From: Bacillota bacterium
GTDB taxonomy: Bacteria > Bacillota_E > Sulfobacillia > Sulfobacillales > JAIMBI01
DNA: 64,000 bases
Reading direction: 5' to 3'
NCBI GenBank assembly: GCA_021828405.1
Contig: JAKARZ010000005.1
Coordinates: 13,305 to 77,304 of the forward strand
Within the stretch, counting starts at the first letter, position 1, and the number at the start of each line of letters is the position of its first letter. A program made the position numbers and the translations under genes. The notes beneath the pieces were generated by a model. The model saw nothing but the letters and a program-made list of their open reading frames with translations, was not told where the DNA came from and ran no database searches. This document shows positions 1 through 9,215 of the stretch, one piece after another.

Positions 1-99
1 GGGAGCGGGTTTCGCGGCGTCTCGCCTGGGTCCCGAGCCCCCGCTGTCGCAGTGACCCGCCATGAGGGGCGGACAGGCGCTGCCATTGCCGCCAATGCT

Positions 100-1059
100 T
101 CAGTGGCTCACAAACGCGATATCTCCCCACGAAAGCCCGATCACCTGAATGGGTGCCGAGCTGCCCGACGGGGGATCGATGACGGCAACGTTGAACAGCG
201 TCGTCGCGGCTTCGGTGCTATACGACCCGGGAGCCACAAACCCGCTGTAGCCGCTGTTGGCCGCAATCGTGAAATGATAGCCGGAGGACGCCGTGTACGT
301 GACATGGCCCTCCACGGCGAAGAATATGACCGCACCGCCGCCCTTCAACCGGAACGCATAGGTCGCATAGGCGGCAGGCACCGCCCCGGACGCGACCGTC
401 TGATGTTGCCCCGGTTTCAGGGACGCCCAGAGCTCAGTTGTGAACGGACCCGGCGCAAACGTGGCGGCATCGGTGGCGGGGGCTCCCTCAGACGCATCAG
501 CCAGGTCGACCGCATAGCGGGACGCGATGGTGTTCGGCGCGAGCTTCAAGTGCGTGTAGCCGGAAGGCGGCAACAGCACCGCGTAGCCAGCGGCATTTAC
601 CTGCGGCGTGATGGGTGGCGCCCCCTTGGCGACTTCGGGGGAGTATACCTGCATCCAAGATCCCCCGCTCTTGACGAAGATCATGTACACCCCATGCGTC
701 ATGGCTTCGAACACGCTCGCGTGCTCGGGCACCATCACGGTAACCGGCTGGGTTGAGAGATGGGCAGGAGGCTTGGGGGCCGCGAAGTTGGCCGATTTGT
801 CGAATTTCCAGGCGAAGTCGTCGATGAGGACCTGTGGCGCCACCTCCAGCGTGTCCTGGACGGCAGTGTTCCAGGTGGCTTGACCCCCCCACTCCTTCTC
901 CATGTACGTGTGGACAAGCTGTATGGCCTGCGGGCGCTCTAACCCGGTCACCACCACCTTCTGTGGCCGCGCCGCAGACGTGGAGCCTCCACATCCAGCG
1001 ACGAGGAGCAGGGCCACCAAACAGCCTCCGACGGCCGCCCCAACCGTCCTCCGTCTCAC
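100..1059 (-). CDS. Secreted lipoprotein of unknown function
   Basis: A signal peptide with a lipobox (hydrophobic core, then LLVAGC) begins about 10 residues after the chosen start, so the protein should be exported and lipid-anchored. I chose the GTG at 1059 rather than the in-frame GTG at 1089 because an AGAGGTGA Shine-Dalgarno sequence sits directly before it. The mature part (about 295 residues) has no domain I recognise. It is rich in beta-type and Ala/Gly/Pro stretches. The gene lies alone downstream of galU with a 424-bp gap, so it is probably a separate unit. Function unknown. Confidence 0.75.
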   Translation of the reverse strand: MRRRTVGAAVGGCLVALLLVAGCGGSTSAARPQKVVVTGLERPQAIQLVHTYMEKEWGGQATWNTAVQDTLEVAPQVLIDDFAWKFDKSANFAAPKPPAHLSTQPVTVMVPEHASVFEAMTHGVYMIFVKSGGSWMQVYSPEVAKGAPPITPQVNAAGYAVLLPPSGYTHLKLAPNTIASRYAVDLADASEGAPATDAATFAPGPFTTELWASLKPGQHQTVASGAVPAAYATYAFRLKGGGAVIFFAVEGHVTYTASSGYHFTIAANSGYSGFVAPGSYSTEAATTLFNVAVIDPPSGSSAPIQVIGLSWGDIAFVSH

Positions 1060-1483
1060 CGGTTCACCTCTTGAAGGATTTCTTGGCACAATGTTCTGGT
1101 GTTTGTCTCACCCTGTCAAATGCTCGCGTTGATTTGAAGCCAAGAATTCAGTCCTCCTCCGCGAGTTGCGCCGCAACACACGCGGGCCGGTGGAACCGCC
1201 GCCTAGCCGGAAGTCATGCCGCAAGGCGAGTGGAGTGGAGGCTCCCCGAGCCTCGCAGAGATGGACGCGCAGCAAGGCTCGACGCAAGTGGGTGCGTCCC
1301 TCGGGCCAACTTCCGCGCTCGCCGGGCGAACCGGCCATCGAGGTCGTGTCCGCATAAGCACCCTGTTCTGCACCGGGCCAAGGCGGGAACGTCGGCCGGT
1401 TGTGCCGCAGTCCTCTTCCCTGGGGCGCCGAGCCAGCTGGCCGCCCTTTCGGTGTGAGGCAGCTCGGCGGGGGAGGCCGAGCA
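1060..1483. other. Intergenic region, no gene seen
   Basis: The 424 bp between galU and the lipoprotein gene hold no convincing open frame. All frames are arginine/proline-rich shadows. I see no strong terminator. A short T-box-like string at 1187-1200 was considered and rejected. The promoter of the lipoprotein gene should lie here but no clear -35/-10 pair stands out. Confidence 0.5.
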
Positions 1484-2383
1484 TTAGAATCTGCCGCTAC
1501 TGGCAAGATCTGAAAGATAATGCTTGAGGTCGGGAGCAAAATCGGGACGGTAGAGCCCATACGAGATGACGGCCTTGATGTACCCAAGCTTATCCCCCAC
1601 GTCAAACCGCTCCCCCTCGTACGCCACGGCGGTGAGCCGGCCCGCCTTCGCCATGGCGCGCAGCCCGTCGGTCAGCTGAATCTCCCCGCCGGCGCCGGGG
1701 CCGAGGTGCTCCAGTACGTCAAACATGTCGGAGTCCAGGAGATAGCGGCCCATGACCGCCCAGGCCACGTCACCTGATACCTGCGAAACGGCCGGCTTCT
1801 CCACGATGTCGGCCACGGTGAAGGCCGGGCCAACCTTCTCGCCCACAGGCGTCACGATGCCGTAGCGAAACGCCTCAGCGCGGGCGACGGGCATCACGGC
1901 CACCACCGACCGCCCCGGCACCCAGTGGTCCTCCAGTTGCGCCAGGATGGGCCGCGGCCCCAGCATGACATCGTCGGGCAGCATGACGGCAAAGGGTTCG
2001 TCCCCAACGTGATGGCGGGCCATGAGCACCGCATGGCCGAGCCCCTTGGGCTCGGGCTGCCGGGTATAGTGCATGACGGCCCCGGCCCCGGTCGACCGCA
2101 CCGCCTCAAGCGCCGCCGTCTTGCCCCGCGCCGCCAAGAGCGCCTCCAGGTCGGGCTGGCGGTCAAAGTGGTCGGCCAAGAGCTCCTTGCCCCGGCTCAC
2201 TATCACCAGCACGTCATCCATGCCGCTCTGCACCGCATCATCCACGGCCAGTTGAATCACCGGCACGTCGATAAGGGGCAGCAATTCTTTCGGCAGCGCC
2301 TTGGTGGCCGGCAGGAGCCGGGTGCCCATGCCAGCGGCGGGAATCACGGCCTTCCGAATGCGCGGTCCATCGGGTCTTGTCAT
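1484..2383 (-). CDS. galU: UTP-glucose-1-phosphate uridylyltransferase
   Basis: The enzyme makes UDP-glucose from UTP and glucose-1-phosphate for cell-envelope polysaccharides. The N-terminus carries the nucleotide-binding signature of the family (PAAGMGTRLLPATKALPKE, about residues 15-33), followed by the dimerisation and sugar-binding region (EIQLTD near residue 240). Length 299 residues is normal. Its ATG overlaps the stop of manC by 4 bp, so the two are translated together. Well supported. Confidence 0.96.
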   Translation of the reverse strand: MTRPDGPRIRKAVIPAAGMGTRLLPATKALPKELLPLIDVPVIQLAVDDAVQSGMDDVLVIVSRGKELLADHFDRQPDLEALLAARGKTAALEAVRSTGAGAVMHYTRQPEPKGLGHAVLMARHHVGDEPFAVMLPDDVMLGPRPILAQLEDHWVPGRSVVAVMPVARAEAFRYGIVTPVGEKVGPAFTVADIVEKPAVSQVSGDVAWAVMGRYLLDSDMFDVLEHLGPGAGGEIQLTDGLRAMAKAGRLTAVAYEGERFDVGDKLGYIKAVISYGLYRPDFAPDLKHYLSDLASSGRF

Positions 2384-3408
2384 GTCAATCGCGCCCCTTC
2401 TTCGGTCTCCTGCAGCTGGTGAACCATCGCCCGGACCGCCTGGGACTCCTCGGGTGGCAGAATGAGCACGGCGTCGGGCGTGCGCACCACCACCAGGTGC
2501 GACAGCGCGATACCCGCGATCAAGGGTCCCTCGTCGCCAATCACGGTAACGTCCTCCACGCGGTCCCAGACCACGCGCTCGGGGGCGCGACCCGCCAGCA
2601 GCCGCGCCACCGCCTGAAAGCTCCCCACATCGTCCCAGCCCACATCTAAGGGCAGCATGTCCACGGCCGTGGCATGCTCCATAATGCCCACGTCAAACGA
2701 CACGGGGTCCAGGGCGGCAAACCGTGCGTCAAAGCCCTCCGAGGCGCCGCCGACTGCCGCCAGCGTCTCGGGCAGCCACCGGCTGAACGCCCTCCACACC
2801 TGTTCCATCGGCAGAATGAACATGCCGGCATTCCAGTAGTAGCGACCGGAAGCCACCATGGCGCCGGCCAGCTCGCGGCTCGGCTTTTCCACAAAGGCGG
2901 TCACCGGCACGCCGCCCGCCGCCGTCGGGGCGTGGGCCGATGTGTCTGCTTCTATGTACCCAAATCCGGTTTCGGGCCGCGTCGGGCGCACACCCAGCAG
3001 CGTCATACGCTGGCGGCGCTGGGAGGAAGCCATCGCCGCCGACAGCACGTCCCGAAACCCGGCGGGGTCTCCCACGGCATGGTCGGACGGCAGCACTACC
3101 AAGAGGGCATCGGGGTCCCGCGCACGAATGGCCGCCGCCGCCCACGCGATGGAGGCCGCCGTGTTGCGGCCGACGGGCTCGCCCAGCACCCATGTGCCCG
3201 GCAATTGCTCCTCCACCAGCGCCGTGTACGCCCGGCCCGTCACCACCACCGTGTGCGCCCCGTCGATAAACGGCGCCACCCGGTCTGCCGTCTCCTGCAG
3301 CAGCGTCCGCGGGCCCAGCAGTCGCAAGAACTGCTTGGGCCGCGCGGTGCGCGACAGGGGCCAGAATCGCTCGCCCCGCCCGCCGGCCAAAATCACGAGC
3401 CAGTTCAC
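2380..3408 (-). CDS. manC: Mannose-1-phosphate guanylyltransferase
   Basis: Forms GDP-mannose from GTP and mannose-1-phosphate. The start shows the pyrophosphorylase motif LAGGRGERFWPLSR followed by KQFL (residues 7-26), then PSDH near residue 107 and FVEKP near 172, all typical of the GDP-mannose branch. At 342 residues it is the single-domain form without the phosphomannose-isomerase half seen in longer ManC/AlgA proteins. It is first in a two-gene unit with galU (4-bp overlap), pointing to nucleotide-sugar supply for exopolysaccharide or glycan synthesis. No glycosyltransferase genes adjoin except the dead fragment near 10.3 kb. Confidence 0.93.
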   Translation of the reverse strand: MNWLVILAGGRGERFWPLSRTARPKQFLRLLGPRTLLQETADRVAPFIDGAHTVVVTGRAYTALVEEQLPGTWVLGEPVGRNTAASIAWAAAAIRARDPDALLVVLPSDHAVGDPAGFRDVLSAAMASSQRRQRMTLLGVRPTRPETGFGYIEADTSAHAPTAAGGVPVTAFVEKPSRELAGAMVASGRYYWNAGMFILPMEQVWRAFSRWLPETLAAVGGASEGFDARFAALDPVSFDVGIMEHATAVDMLPLDVGWDDVGSFQAVARLLAGRAPERVVWDRVEDVTVIGDEGPLIAGIALSHLVVVRTPDAVLILPPEESQAVRAMVHQLQETEEGARLT

Positions 3409-3470
3409 TCGGTCGGCGCACTCCGTCGCGGCACGCCCATCCCCCCTCAGTCCTCAATTTCAGCGATCGC

Positions 3471-4253
3471 CTAGGGTGGCGGCATGGACCCCTTTCGCCA
3501 GTAGCCATCAAAAAGGCGGCCCCCATATGGCGCCAGCGCTTCGTCCACGAGTCCGATGAGCGGCAGCACGTCGCCCTCTCGCGCCTGCGCCGCCGCCGCC
3601 GCCAGGCGGCGGGCGCCTTCCGCATCCCGATCCTCGAGCCGGCGATAGAGCCACTTGCCAGCCCCCGTCCAGCACCGGGCGGCTCTCAGCGAGAACTCCG
3701 CCAGCAGCAGGAACAGGCGGTCCGCCGTGCACACGCGCTCCCCGTCCGGCCCATGCACGAACCCCAGCCCCTCCAGGTCCTCCGCCAGATCCGTCAGGAA
3801 GTATCGATAGTCGTCCACTTGTTCGGCGGAGAGGGCGGGCGGCCCGCCGGCCAAGAGCGCGCGGGCCTCGGATCGCAGGGTCTGAAGCTCCTCGCGCCGA
3901 TCGACCAGTACCCAACCCTCCGCGCAGAGGGTGGGGAGAATCGGCGTACCACTCGCGCAGTCAGCGCAAGCGTAGGCCCGGTATGACTCAGCGGTGTGCA
4001 CGAACGCCTCCACGCGAAGTCCCTCGAACACCGACGCGGATCGATAGGGCGCACCGGTGTCGTCGGTGAGCACCAGCACATCGGCGTCCGACGTCGGTGT
4101 GCCGGCGCCCCGCATGAGGCTCCCCCCAAGCACCACCGCCCAGGCGTCGGGAAAGGCGGACTGGACGAGGCGCCTCATCTTGGACGCCACCTCCTCCGCC
4201 GTGAGGACCGGCGGTGGTGTCTGGTCCGATGCATACCCGTGGTCTTTGTTCAT
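3471..4253 (-). CDS. Nucleotidyltransferase-domain protein
   Basis: The N-terminal third has the NTase fold signature: GGSLMRGAG, then TSDADVLVL (about residues 44-63), supplying the GS and DxD metal-binding residues of the polymerase-beta superfamily. The rest is helical, as in kanamycin-nucleotidyltransferase-like proteins. The substrate cannot be told from sequence; an aminoglycoside or small-molecule target is possible but unproven. A perfect TATAAT lies 7 bp before the ATG and no Shine-Dalgarno is present, suggesting a leaderless mRNA. The gap to manC is 62 bp. Confidence 0.75.
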   Translation of the reverse strand: MNKDHGYASDQTPPPVLTAEEVASKMRRLVQSAFPDAWAVVLGGSLMRGAGTPTSDADVLVLTDDTGAPYRSASVFEGLRVEAFVHTAESYRAYACADCASGTPILPTLCAEGWVLVDRREELQTLRSEARALLAGGPPALSAEQVDDYRYFLTDLAEDLEGLGFVHGPDGERVCTADRLFLLLAEFSLRAARCWTGAGKWLYRRLEDRDAEGARRLAAAAAQAREGDVLPLIGLVDEALAPYGGRLFDGYWRKGSMPPP

Positions 4254-4260
4254 CGAGATA

Positions 4261-4266
4261 ATTATA
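4261..4266 (-). promoter_or_regulatory. -10 box of the nucleotidyltransferase gene (leaderless)
   Basis: A perfect TATAAT on the minus strand ends 7 bp before the ATG at 4253. Transcription would start at or next to the A of the ATG. The -35 region is weak. No ribosome-binding sequence fits in the gap. Confidence 0.6.
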
Positions 4267-4300
4267 AAGTAACCCGAGGTACCAAGATTTTGGCGCTGCG

Positions 4301-5368
4301 CTACCGCGGAGGGGAACCCCGACGACGCCCCGGCCAGGCTGTAGGGTTCACCAAGTCGTGCGGGCGCTGTCCGGCCAGCGCCATCAACAGGTTGTCCACC
4401 GCCCGCTCGGCCATGGCGGCCCGCGTTTCCACGGTGGCCGACCCGATGTGGGGGGTCGCGAGCACGCGGGGGTGGGACGCCAGCGGATGCCGTCCGTTCA
4501 CGGGCTCGCGGTCAAACACGTCCAACGCAGCCCCGGCCAGCCGCCCGCCGTTGAGCGCCGCGAGCAACGCGTCCTCATCCACCAATCCCCCGCGGGCGGT
4601 GTTCACCAAGAACGCCCCTGGCTTCATCGCGGCCAAAAAACGTTCATCCACCATGCGGCGCGTGTCTGGGGTGAGTGGCACGTGCAGCGTCACAACATCC
4701 GCGGCCGCCAAAAACGCTGCGCGCTCGAGCCGGGGGTACCGACCCTGTCCCCGGGACCCCAGCGCCACCACGGCCATGCCAAACGCCGCCGCTCTCGCGG
4801 CGACCTCCTGCCCGATGCGACCCAGCCCCACCACACCCAGCGTTTTGCCGCCGAGCCCGCGACCCAGGAATCCCGTCGGAGACCAATAGCGCCACTCATC
4901 ATCCAGCAGCGCCTGGCGCGCGGGCACCACGCCCCGCACCAAGGCCAAAAGGACCGCCCAGGTGAGCTCGGCGGTTGCCTCCGTCAGCACGTCGGGCGTG
5001 TTGGTCACCGCGATGCCCAGGCGGGAGGCGGCAGCTACGTCGATGTTGTCGTAGCCCACGGCCAGGTTGGCCACCACGCGGAGTCGGCGACTGTGCTCCA
5101 GGGCGGCGGACGACACGGGGTCCCCCAGCAGGCATAACAGCCCGTCTTGGCTGGCAAGCTCGCTCATGAGGTTTTCCACCGGGATGGGATACGGACCCGG
5201 CCACACCGAGAGGTCCGTCCGCTCCGCCAGCCGCGTGAGTGCCCGCCAGTCCACGGGGTGCGTCAGCAACACGCGCATCCCCGGCTGGCGGCGGTCACGG
5301 GGCAACGCGGCGCCTTCCGCTGGGAAGGCGGCCGGGCTCGCGCCCATCCCCGTCGTGCTCTCTGTCAT
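4301..5368 (-). CDS. D-2-hydroxyacid dehydrogenase (glyoxylate/hydroxypyruvate reductase type)
   Basis: NAD(P)-dependent reductase of 2-keto acids. After a roughly 30-residue leader it shows the catalytic-domain start MRVLLTHP, the substrate loop NLAVGYDNID, the Rossmann motif GVVGLGRIGQEVAAR and the signature VNTARGGLVDEDAL. Catalytic Arg (TARGG), Glu (DREPVN) and His (TPHIGSAT) are all present. The ATG at 5368 was chosen because TATAAT lies just upstream, but a later ATG before RVLLTHP, preceded by CCGGGG, is an alternative. It lies beside the glycolate oxidase genes, so glyoxylate/glycerate interconversion is a reasonable role (inference). Confidence 0.88.
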   Translation of the reverse strand: MTESTTGMGASPAAFPAEGAALPRDRRQPGMRVLLTHPVDWRALTRLAERTDLSVWPGPYPIPVENLMSELASQDGLLCLLGDPVSSAALEHSRRLRVVANLAVGYDNIDVAAASRLGIAVTNTPDVLTEATAELTWAVLLALVRGVVPARQALLDDEWRYWSPTGFLGRGLGGKTLGVVGLGRIGQEVAARAAAFGMAVVALGSRGQGRYPRLERAAFLAAADVVTLHVPLTPDTRRMVDERFLAAMKPGAFLVNTARGGLVDEDALLAALNGGRLAGAALDVFDREPVNGRHPLASHPRVLATPHIGSATVETRAAMAERAVDNLLMALAGQRPHDLVNPTAWPGRRRGSPPR

Positions 5369-5374
5369 GACGCC

Positions 5375-5380
5375 ATTATA
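5375..5380 (-). promoter_or_regulatory. -10 box of the 2-hydroxyacid dehydrogenase gene (leaderless)
   Basis: A perfect TATAAT on the minus strand sits 6 bp before the ATG at 5368. A -35 box is not obvious at 16-18 bp. If used, the mRNA begins at the start codon. Confidence 0.55.
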
Positions 5381-5436
5381 GGCATGCCGACCGCGCCGCC
5401 GCTGGCCAAGTCGGCAGCCACCGCGCCACACGGCCG

Positions 5437-6807
5437 TTAGGCAAAAATTTTCCCGGGGTTTAAGAGCGACGCCGGGTCAAACGCGGCTTTGACGGCCTGC
5501 TGGAAAGCCATCTCCGGCGCCGTCAGCTGACGCGCGAGGTCCGCACGCTTCTCCACCCCGATGCCGTGCTCGCCGGAGACAGTGCCGCCGAGCGCCAGGC
5601 AGACATCCAGCACCTCATGTCCCGCCACCTGGACGCGCTCCACCTCGCCGGCGTCGCGCCCGTCGTACAGCAACAGCGGATGCAGGTTCCCGTCCCCGGC
5701 GTGAAAGACGTTCGCAATGCGGATGTCGCGCTGGCGGCCGACGTGCTCGATGGCGCGCAGCGCCTCGGGCAGCCGAGACCGGGGAATCACGCCGTCCTGG
5801 ACATAGTAGTTGCGCGAGATGAGGCCCATCGCCCCAAACGCGGTTTTCCGGTTGGCCCACCACAGGGTGCGCTCCGCCTCCGAGGTGGCCCGCTTGAGGT
5901 CCGTCACCCCATGCCTGGCGGCGATCGCCTGAACGCGGGCCGCATCCTCCTCCACCTGCTCGGTCAGCCCATCCACCTCGACGAGCAGCACGGCGCCCAA
6001 GTCGACTGGATAGCCCACCCGGTACTGCCCACGCTCGACCGCGGACACGGCCATCCGATCCATCATCTCAAGCGCCGCCGGGACGATGCCAGCCGCGATT
6101 ACGTCAGACACGGTTTCACTCGCATCATCCACCGCCGCAAACACCGCCATGACCGTGGCGTGGGCTTCCGCCAACCGCTCCAGACGAACCCATGCCCGCG
6201 TGATGACGCCGAGCGTCCCCTCGGACCCCACCAGCAGGGACAGCGCGTCCAGTCCCGCCGTGTCGCCGGACAGGGAGCCCACACGGCTCTGACGGCCATC
6301 GGCCCACACCACGTCGGCCATCAGGACGTGGTTGAGCGTCACGCCGTAGCGGAGACAGTGGGGGCCCCCGGCATTTTCCCCGATGTTGCCGCCGACGGTG
6401 CAGGCCTGCTGGGACGAGGGATCGGGGCGATACGTCAGGCCGGCGGGCGCCGCGGCCCGGCTCACCCATGCGTTGACCACGCCCGGCTCCACCTCGGCCA
6501 CGCCTTCGACGGGGTCTATTCGCAGGATCCGATTCAGACGGCTCAAGTGCATCACCACACCGCCGGCGACCGGCGTCGACCCGCCCGAAAGGCTGGTGCC
6601 GCCACCGCGCGTCACCAGCGGCACCCGGTGCCGCGCCAGAACCCGCACCACCCCGGCCACCTCATCGGCGCTGTCGGGCCACACCACGGCCAGCGGCCGT
6701 ACCGCCGCCAACGTGTAGGCATCCTGCGCATAGGCATCCAATAAGGCCGCGTGGGTCCGCACGGACCCCGGCCCCACCACCCGGCGCAGATCCTCTAGCA
6801 GTCCCAT
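5437..6807 (-). CDS. glcD: Glycolate oxidase subunit GlcD (FAD-linked)
   Basis: FAD-binding oxidoreductase subunit oxidising glycolate (or D-lactate) to the 2-keto acid. The PCMH-type FAD domain shows TRGGGTSLSGG (about residues 70-80), VGGNIGENAGGPH and GSEGTLGVIT. The C-terminal FAD-oxidase domain has HAGDGNLHP and SGEHGIGVEKR, carrying the conserved active-site histidines. The ATG at 6807 is preceded by GGGAGGGATCGC. Length 456 residues is usual. It is third in the glcE-glcF-glcD unit, 16 bp after glcF. Confidence 0.94.
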   Translation of the reverse strand: MGLLEDLRRVVGPGSVRTHAALLDAYAQDAYTLAAVRPLAVVWPDSADEVAGVVRVLARHRVPLVTRGGGTSLSGGSTPVAGGVVMHLSRLNRILRIDPVEGVAEVEPGVVNAWVSRAAAPAGLTYRPDPSSQQACTVGGNIGENAGGPHCLRYGVTLNHVLMADVVWADGRQSRVGSLSGDTAGLDALSLLVGSEGTLGVITRAWVRLERLAEAHATVMAVFAAVDDASETVSDVIAAGIVPAALEMMDRMAVSAVERGQYRVGYPVDLGAVLLVEVDGLTEQVEEDAARVQAIAARHGVTDLKRATSEAERTLWWANRKTAFGAMGLISRNYYVQDGVIPRSRLPEALRAIEHVGRQRDIRIANVFHAGDGNLHPLLLYDGRDAGEVERVQVAGHEVLDVCLALGGTVSGEHGIGVEKRADLARQLTAPEMAFQQAVKAAFDPASLLNPGKIFA

Positions 6808-6823
6808 GCGATCCCTCCCGCCA

Positions 6824-8074
6824 TCAAAGCACGCCGGCGTCGTGCGCCGCGTCCCACACGAGGTCCACCCAGTGGGCCACCGGCGTGGCCCGCCCGGCCT
6901 CCCGAAGCCCCGCCTGGATCTGAAGCAGGCAGCCCGGGTTGGACGTGGCCACCACGTCGGCGGCCAGGGGGACGCTCCCGACCTTTCGACGCTGGAGGGC
7001 TTCGGCCATCCCCGGATGCGTGAGGTTGTACAGCCCCGCGGAGCCGCAGCATACGTCGGCGTCTGGCATGTCCACCAGCTCATAGCCCGCCCACCGCAGC
7101 AGGTCCCGCACCTCCTGGCGAATGCCCTGGGCATGGGCCAGATGGCAGGCGTCGTGGACGGTGGCCACCTGCGGGCGCGGCGGCAGCGGCGGGCGCTGGC
7201 CGAGCGTCAGCAGTTCGACCACATCGCGCACGGTCTCGCGGAATCGCTGCGCCGACTCCCCTGCGGAGGATTCGCCGCCCAGGAGGTGGTCATATTCCTT
7301 CAGCGCCGCCCCACACCCGGCCGCCGTCACCGCCACCCACTCGGCCCCGGCGGCGGCAAACCCGGACACATTGCGGCGCGCCCAGACCCGGGCCTGCCCC
7401 AGATCCCCCACGTGTGTATGCAAGGCCCCGCAGCACACCTGGTCGGGCGCCGCCACCACCCGGAACCCGCTGAGCCGCAGCAGGTCCGCCGCGTGGGAGG
7501 CGGTCGCCTGGTACACACTGTCCATGACACACCCGTAGAACAGTGCCACGCTTGGGCCTTCGCCGCCGAGGCGCACGCGCTCGTGGGCCAACTGCCGCCC
7601 CGCCGGCTGGGGTAGTCCCGCGCTCAGGCGCGCCGCCGCGCCGAAGGTCCCCCCCCTCCGCGCCGCCGCTTGGAGGACTCCGCGCCCCGCCGGCCGACCG
7701 GCCCAGCGCGCCAGACGCTGAAAGCGGAGGAGACCGGACTCGGCTCCGAAGTAGCGGGCCCCCTGCCTGGCGGCGAGAGGGCGGCGCATGTGGCCCGCCT
7801 CAACGGCCCGTGCCCGAAACGCCTCCACCGCATGTCCCACCGGGACATGGGCGGGGCACACTTCCTCACAGGCACGGCAGTCGAGGCAGCTGTCGATGGC
7901 CCGGACAGCGCCAGGGTCCCCCGGGCCCCCCGCCTCCATGGCGGCCCACACTTGGTTCAACAGCAGCACCCGCCCCCGGGGCGACTCGCTCTCGTCCCCC
8001 GTCACCAGATACGTTGGGCAGGTGGGCAGACACAGTCCGCAATGCACGCAGGCCCCGGTATCTACTGGGCCCAT
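6824..8074 (-). CDS. glcF: Glycolate oxidase iron-sulfur subunit GlcF
   Basis: Electron-transfer subunit. The N-terminus has two 4Fe-4S motifs: CVHCGLCLPTCPTY (residues 9-22) and CLDCRACEEVCPAHVP (near 63-78). The C-terminal half has two CCG domains, visible as QVCCGALH and DVCCGSAGLY with paired upstream cysteines (YGCV and DACH). Start ATG 8074, one base after the glcE stop and behind CGGAGG. Length 416 residues. Acts with GlcD and GlcE at the membrane to pass electrons to quinone (family knowledge). Confidence 0.93.
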   Translation of the reverse strand: MGPVDTGACVHCGLCLPTCPTYLVTGDESESPRGRVLLLNQVWAAMEAGGPGDPGAVRAIDSCLDCRACEEVCPAHVPVGHAVEAFRARAVEAGHMRRPLAARQGARYFGAESGLLRFQRLARWAGRPAGRGVLQAAARRGGTFGAAARLSAGLPQPAGRQLAHERVRLGGEGPSVALFYGCVMDSVYQATASHAADLLRLSGFRVVAAPDQVCCGALHTHVGDLGQARVWARRNVSGFAAAGAEWVAVTAAGCGAALKEYDHLLGGESSAGESAQRFRETVRDVVELLTLGQRPPLPPRPQVATVHDACHLAHAQGIRQEVRDLLRWAGYELVDMPDADVCCGSAGLYNLTHPGMAEALQRRKVGSVPLAADVVATSNPGCLLQIQAGLREAGRATPVAHWVDLVWDAAHDAGVL

Positions 8075-8075
8075 G

Positions 8076-9182
8076 CTATGCCTCCGTTTCTCGCGGCCAA
8101 GTCGGCAGGATCCCGTGCGGATCCACCGCCTCCTTGAGGCGCTGCCATTTGTCGGCGTCCGCGCCCGGTACGCCGGGGCTTGGCGCGGGGCCGTCCCAGG
8201 ACCGGAACGCACCACCGTGACTGGCCACGAGGTCGGCCACCCCCTGACCCGCTCCACCGGGCTCGGCGCCGTAGCCCCACACCATCCCGCTCTGCAGCTC
8301 AGCGCGGGCTGTCCCGCCCTGGCGCGACAGTTCCTCCAGCACCCGTCGCTGCCCCTCACGAGGCAGCCGCGCCTGCCAGGCCACCCGGTCTTCGAAGGGC
8401 CGATGCAGCCTCACGTCAAGCCCGGCGCCGAGTTGGGCTCCTAATGTGCGCCGCAGGCGGTCCATCGCCGGGTCACCGCCGTGCGCGATGCCCATCAGCT
8501 CCCAGCCGGACGGCTGGATGGTCAGCAGAAGCGCCGCTAGAGCTGGAGTGGTTGGGATACCGTCGCGCCATCGGCGCGTTTCCTCCCATACCCGCGGAGT
8601 GAGGGGGCCGCCGTCGGCACACGCCAAGGTGGCCGTCGCGCGCGGCAGGGCCGCCAACTTCCAGGTGATGGTCAGCACAATGCCGAAGGTGCCCCGGGTG
8701 GCCCAGTAGAGCTGCCACAGGTTGTAGCCCGCCACGTTTTTGACGACCGGCGCCCCCACCCGGACTACCCCAAATGCGGGCACCGCCACGGTCATTGACA
8801 AAATTCGGTCGCGGATGGGCGAATAGCCCCCGGACCAAACCCCGTTCACGCCTGCGGACACGATCCCGCCCAAGGTATCGGGCGCGCCGTCCGGGACCCC
8901 TACCGGAAGCCACTGTCCCTCCGCGGCAAGCTCTTGGTTAAGGTTCTCCCACGACAACCCCGCGTCGACTTCGACGGTCAGGTCAGGAGCGGACCAGCGG
9001 CGCACGGCCTGGAATCGTGTGGATGGCCAAGACGTGACCGGCCGCGTACCCCCCTCTGCGGGGAGGCGCTGGCGGAGCCCGGCTCCCACCGGCACGACAC
9101 ACGCGCCCATTCTGGCCGCCCCGGCAAGTGCCTCAAGCGCCGCGGCACCAGACTCGTCAATGTCAGCGGGCTCGTGTGTCAT
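8076..9182 (-). CDS. glcE: Glycolate oxidase FAD-binding subunit GlcE
   Basis: Second FAD-binding subunit, shorter than GlcD. FAD-domain features are LGGIVSAGVNGVWSGG (about residues 126-141), followed by PVVKNVAGYNL and the TRGTFGIVLT motif. The end DPHGILPTWP resembles the usual FDPxGILNPG. The ATG at 9182 has GGGAGGGTGTGGG just upstream and replaces an earlier in-frame start that would run into the CRISPR-like repeats. 368 residues. First gene of the unit; no clear promoter was found between it and the repeat array. Confidence 0.88.
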   Translation of the reverse strand: MTHEPADIDESGAAALEALAGAARMGACVVPVGAGLRQRLPAEGGTRPVTSWPSTRFQAVRRWSAPDLTVEVDAGLSWENLNQELAAEGQWLPVGVPDGAPDTLGGIVSAGVNGVWSGGYSPIRDRILSMTVAVPAFGVVRVGAPVVKNVAGYNLWQLYWATRGTFGIVLTITWKLAALPRATATLACADGGPLTPRVWEETRRWRDGIPTTPALAALLLTIQPSGWELMGIAHGGDPAMDRLRRTLGAQLGAGLDVRLHRPFEDRVAWQARLPREGQRRVLEELSRQGGTARAELQSGMVWGYGAEPGGAGQGVADLVASHGGAFRSWDGPAPSPGVPGADADKWQRLKEAVDPHGILPTWPRETEA

Positions 9183-9215
9183 CCCACACCCTCCCTGAAT
9201 ACCAATTGTGAGAGA

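Noticed and set aside
1187..1200. T-box-like string CCGGTGGAACCGCC on the plus strand
   Set aside because: No plus-strand gene follows, the upstream stem I region is absent, and the match to the antiterminator consensus is only partial.
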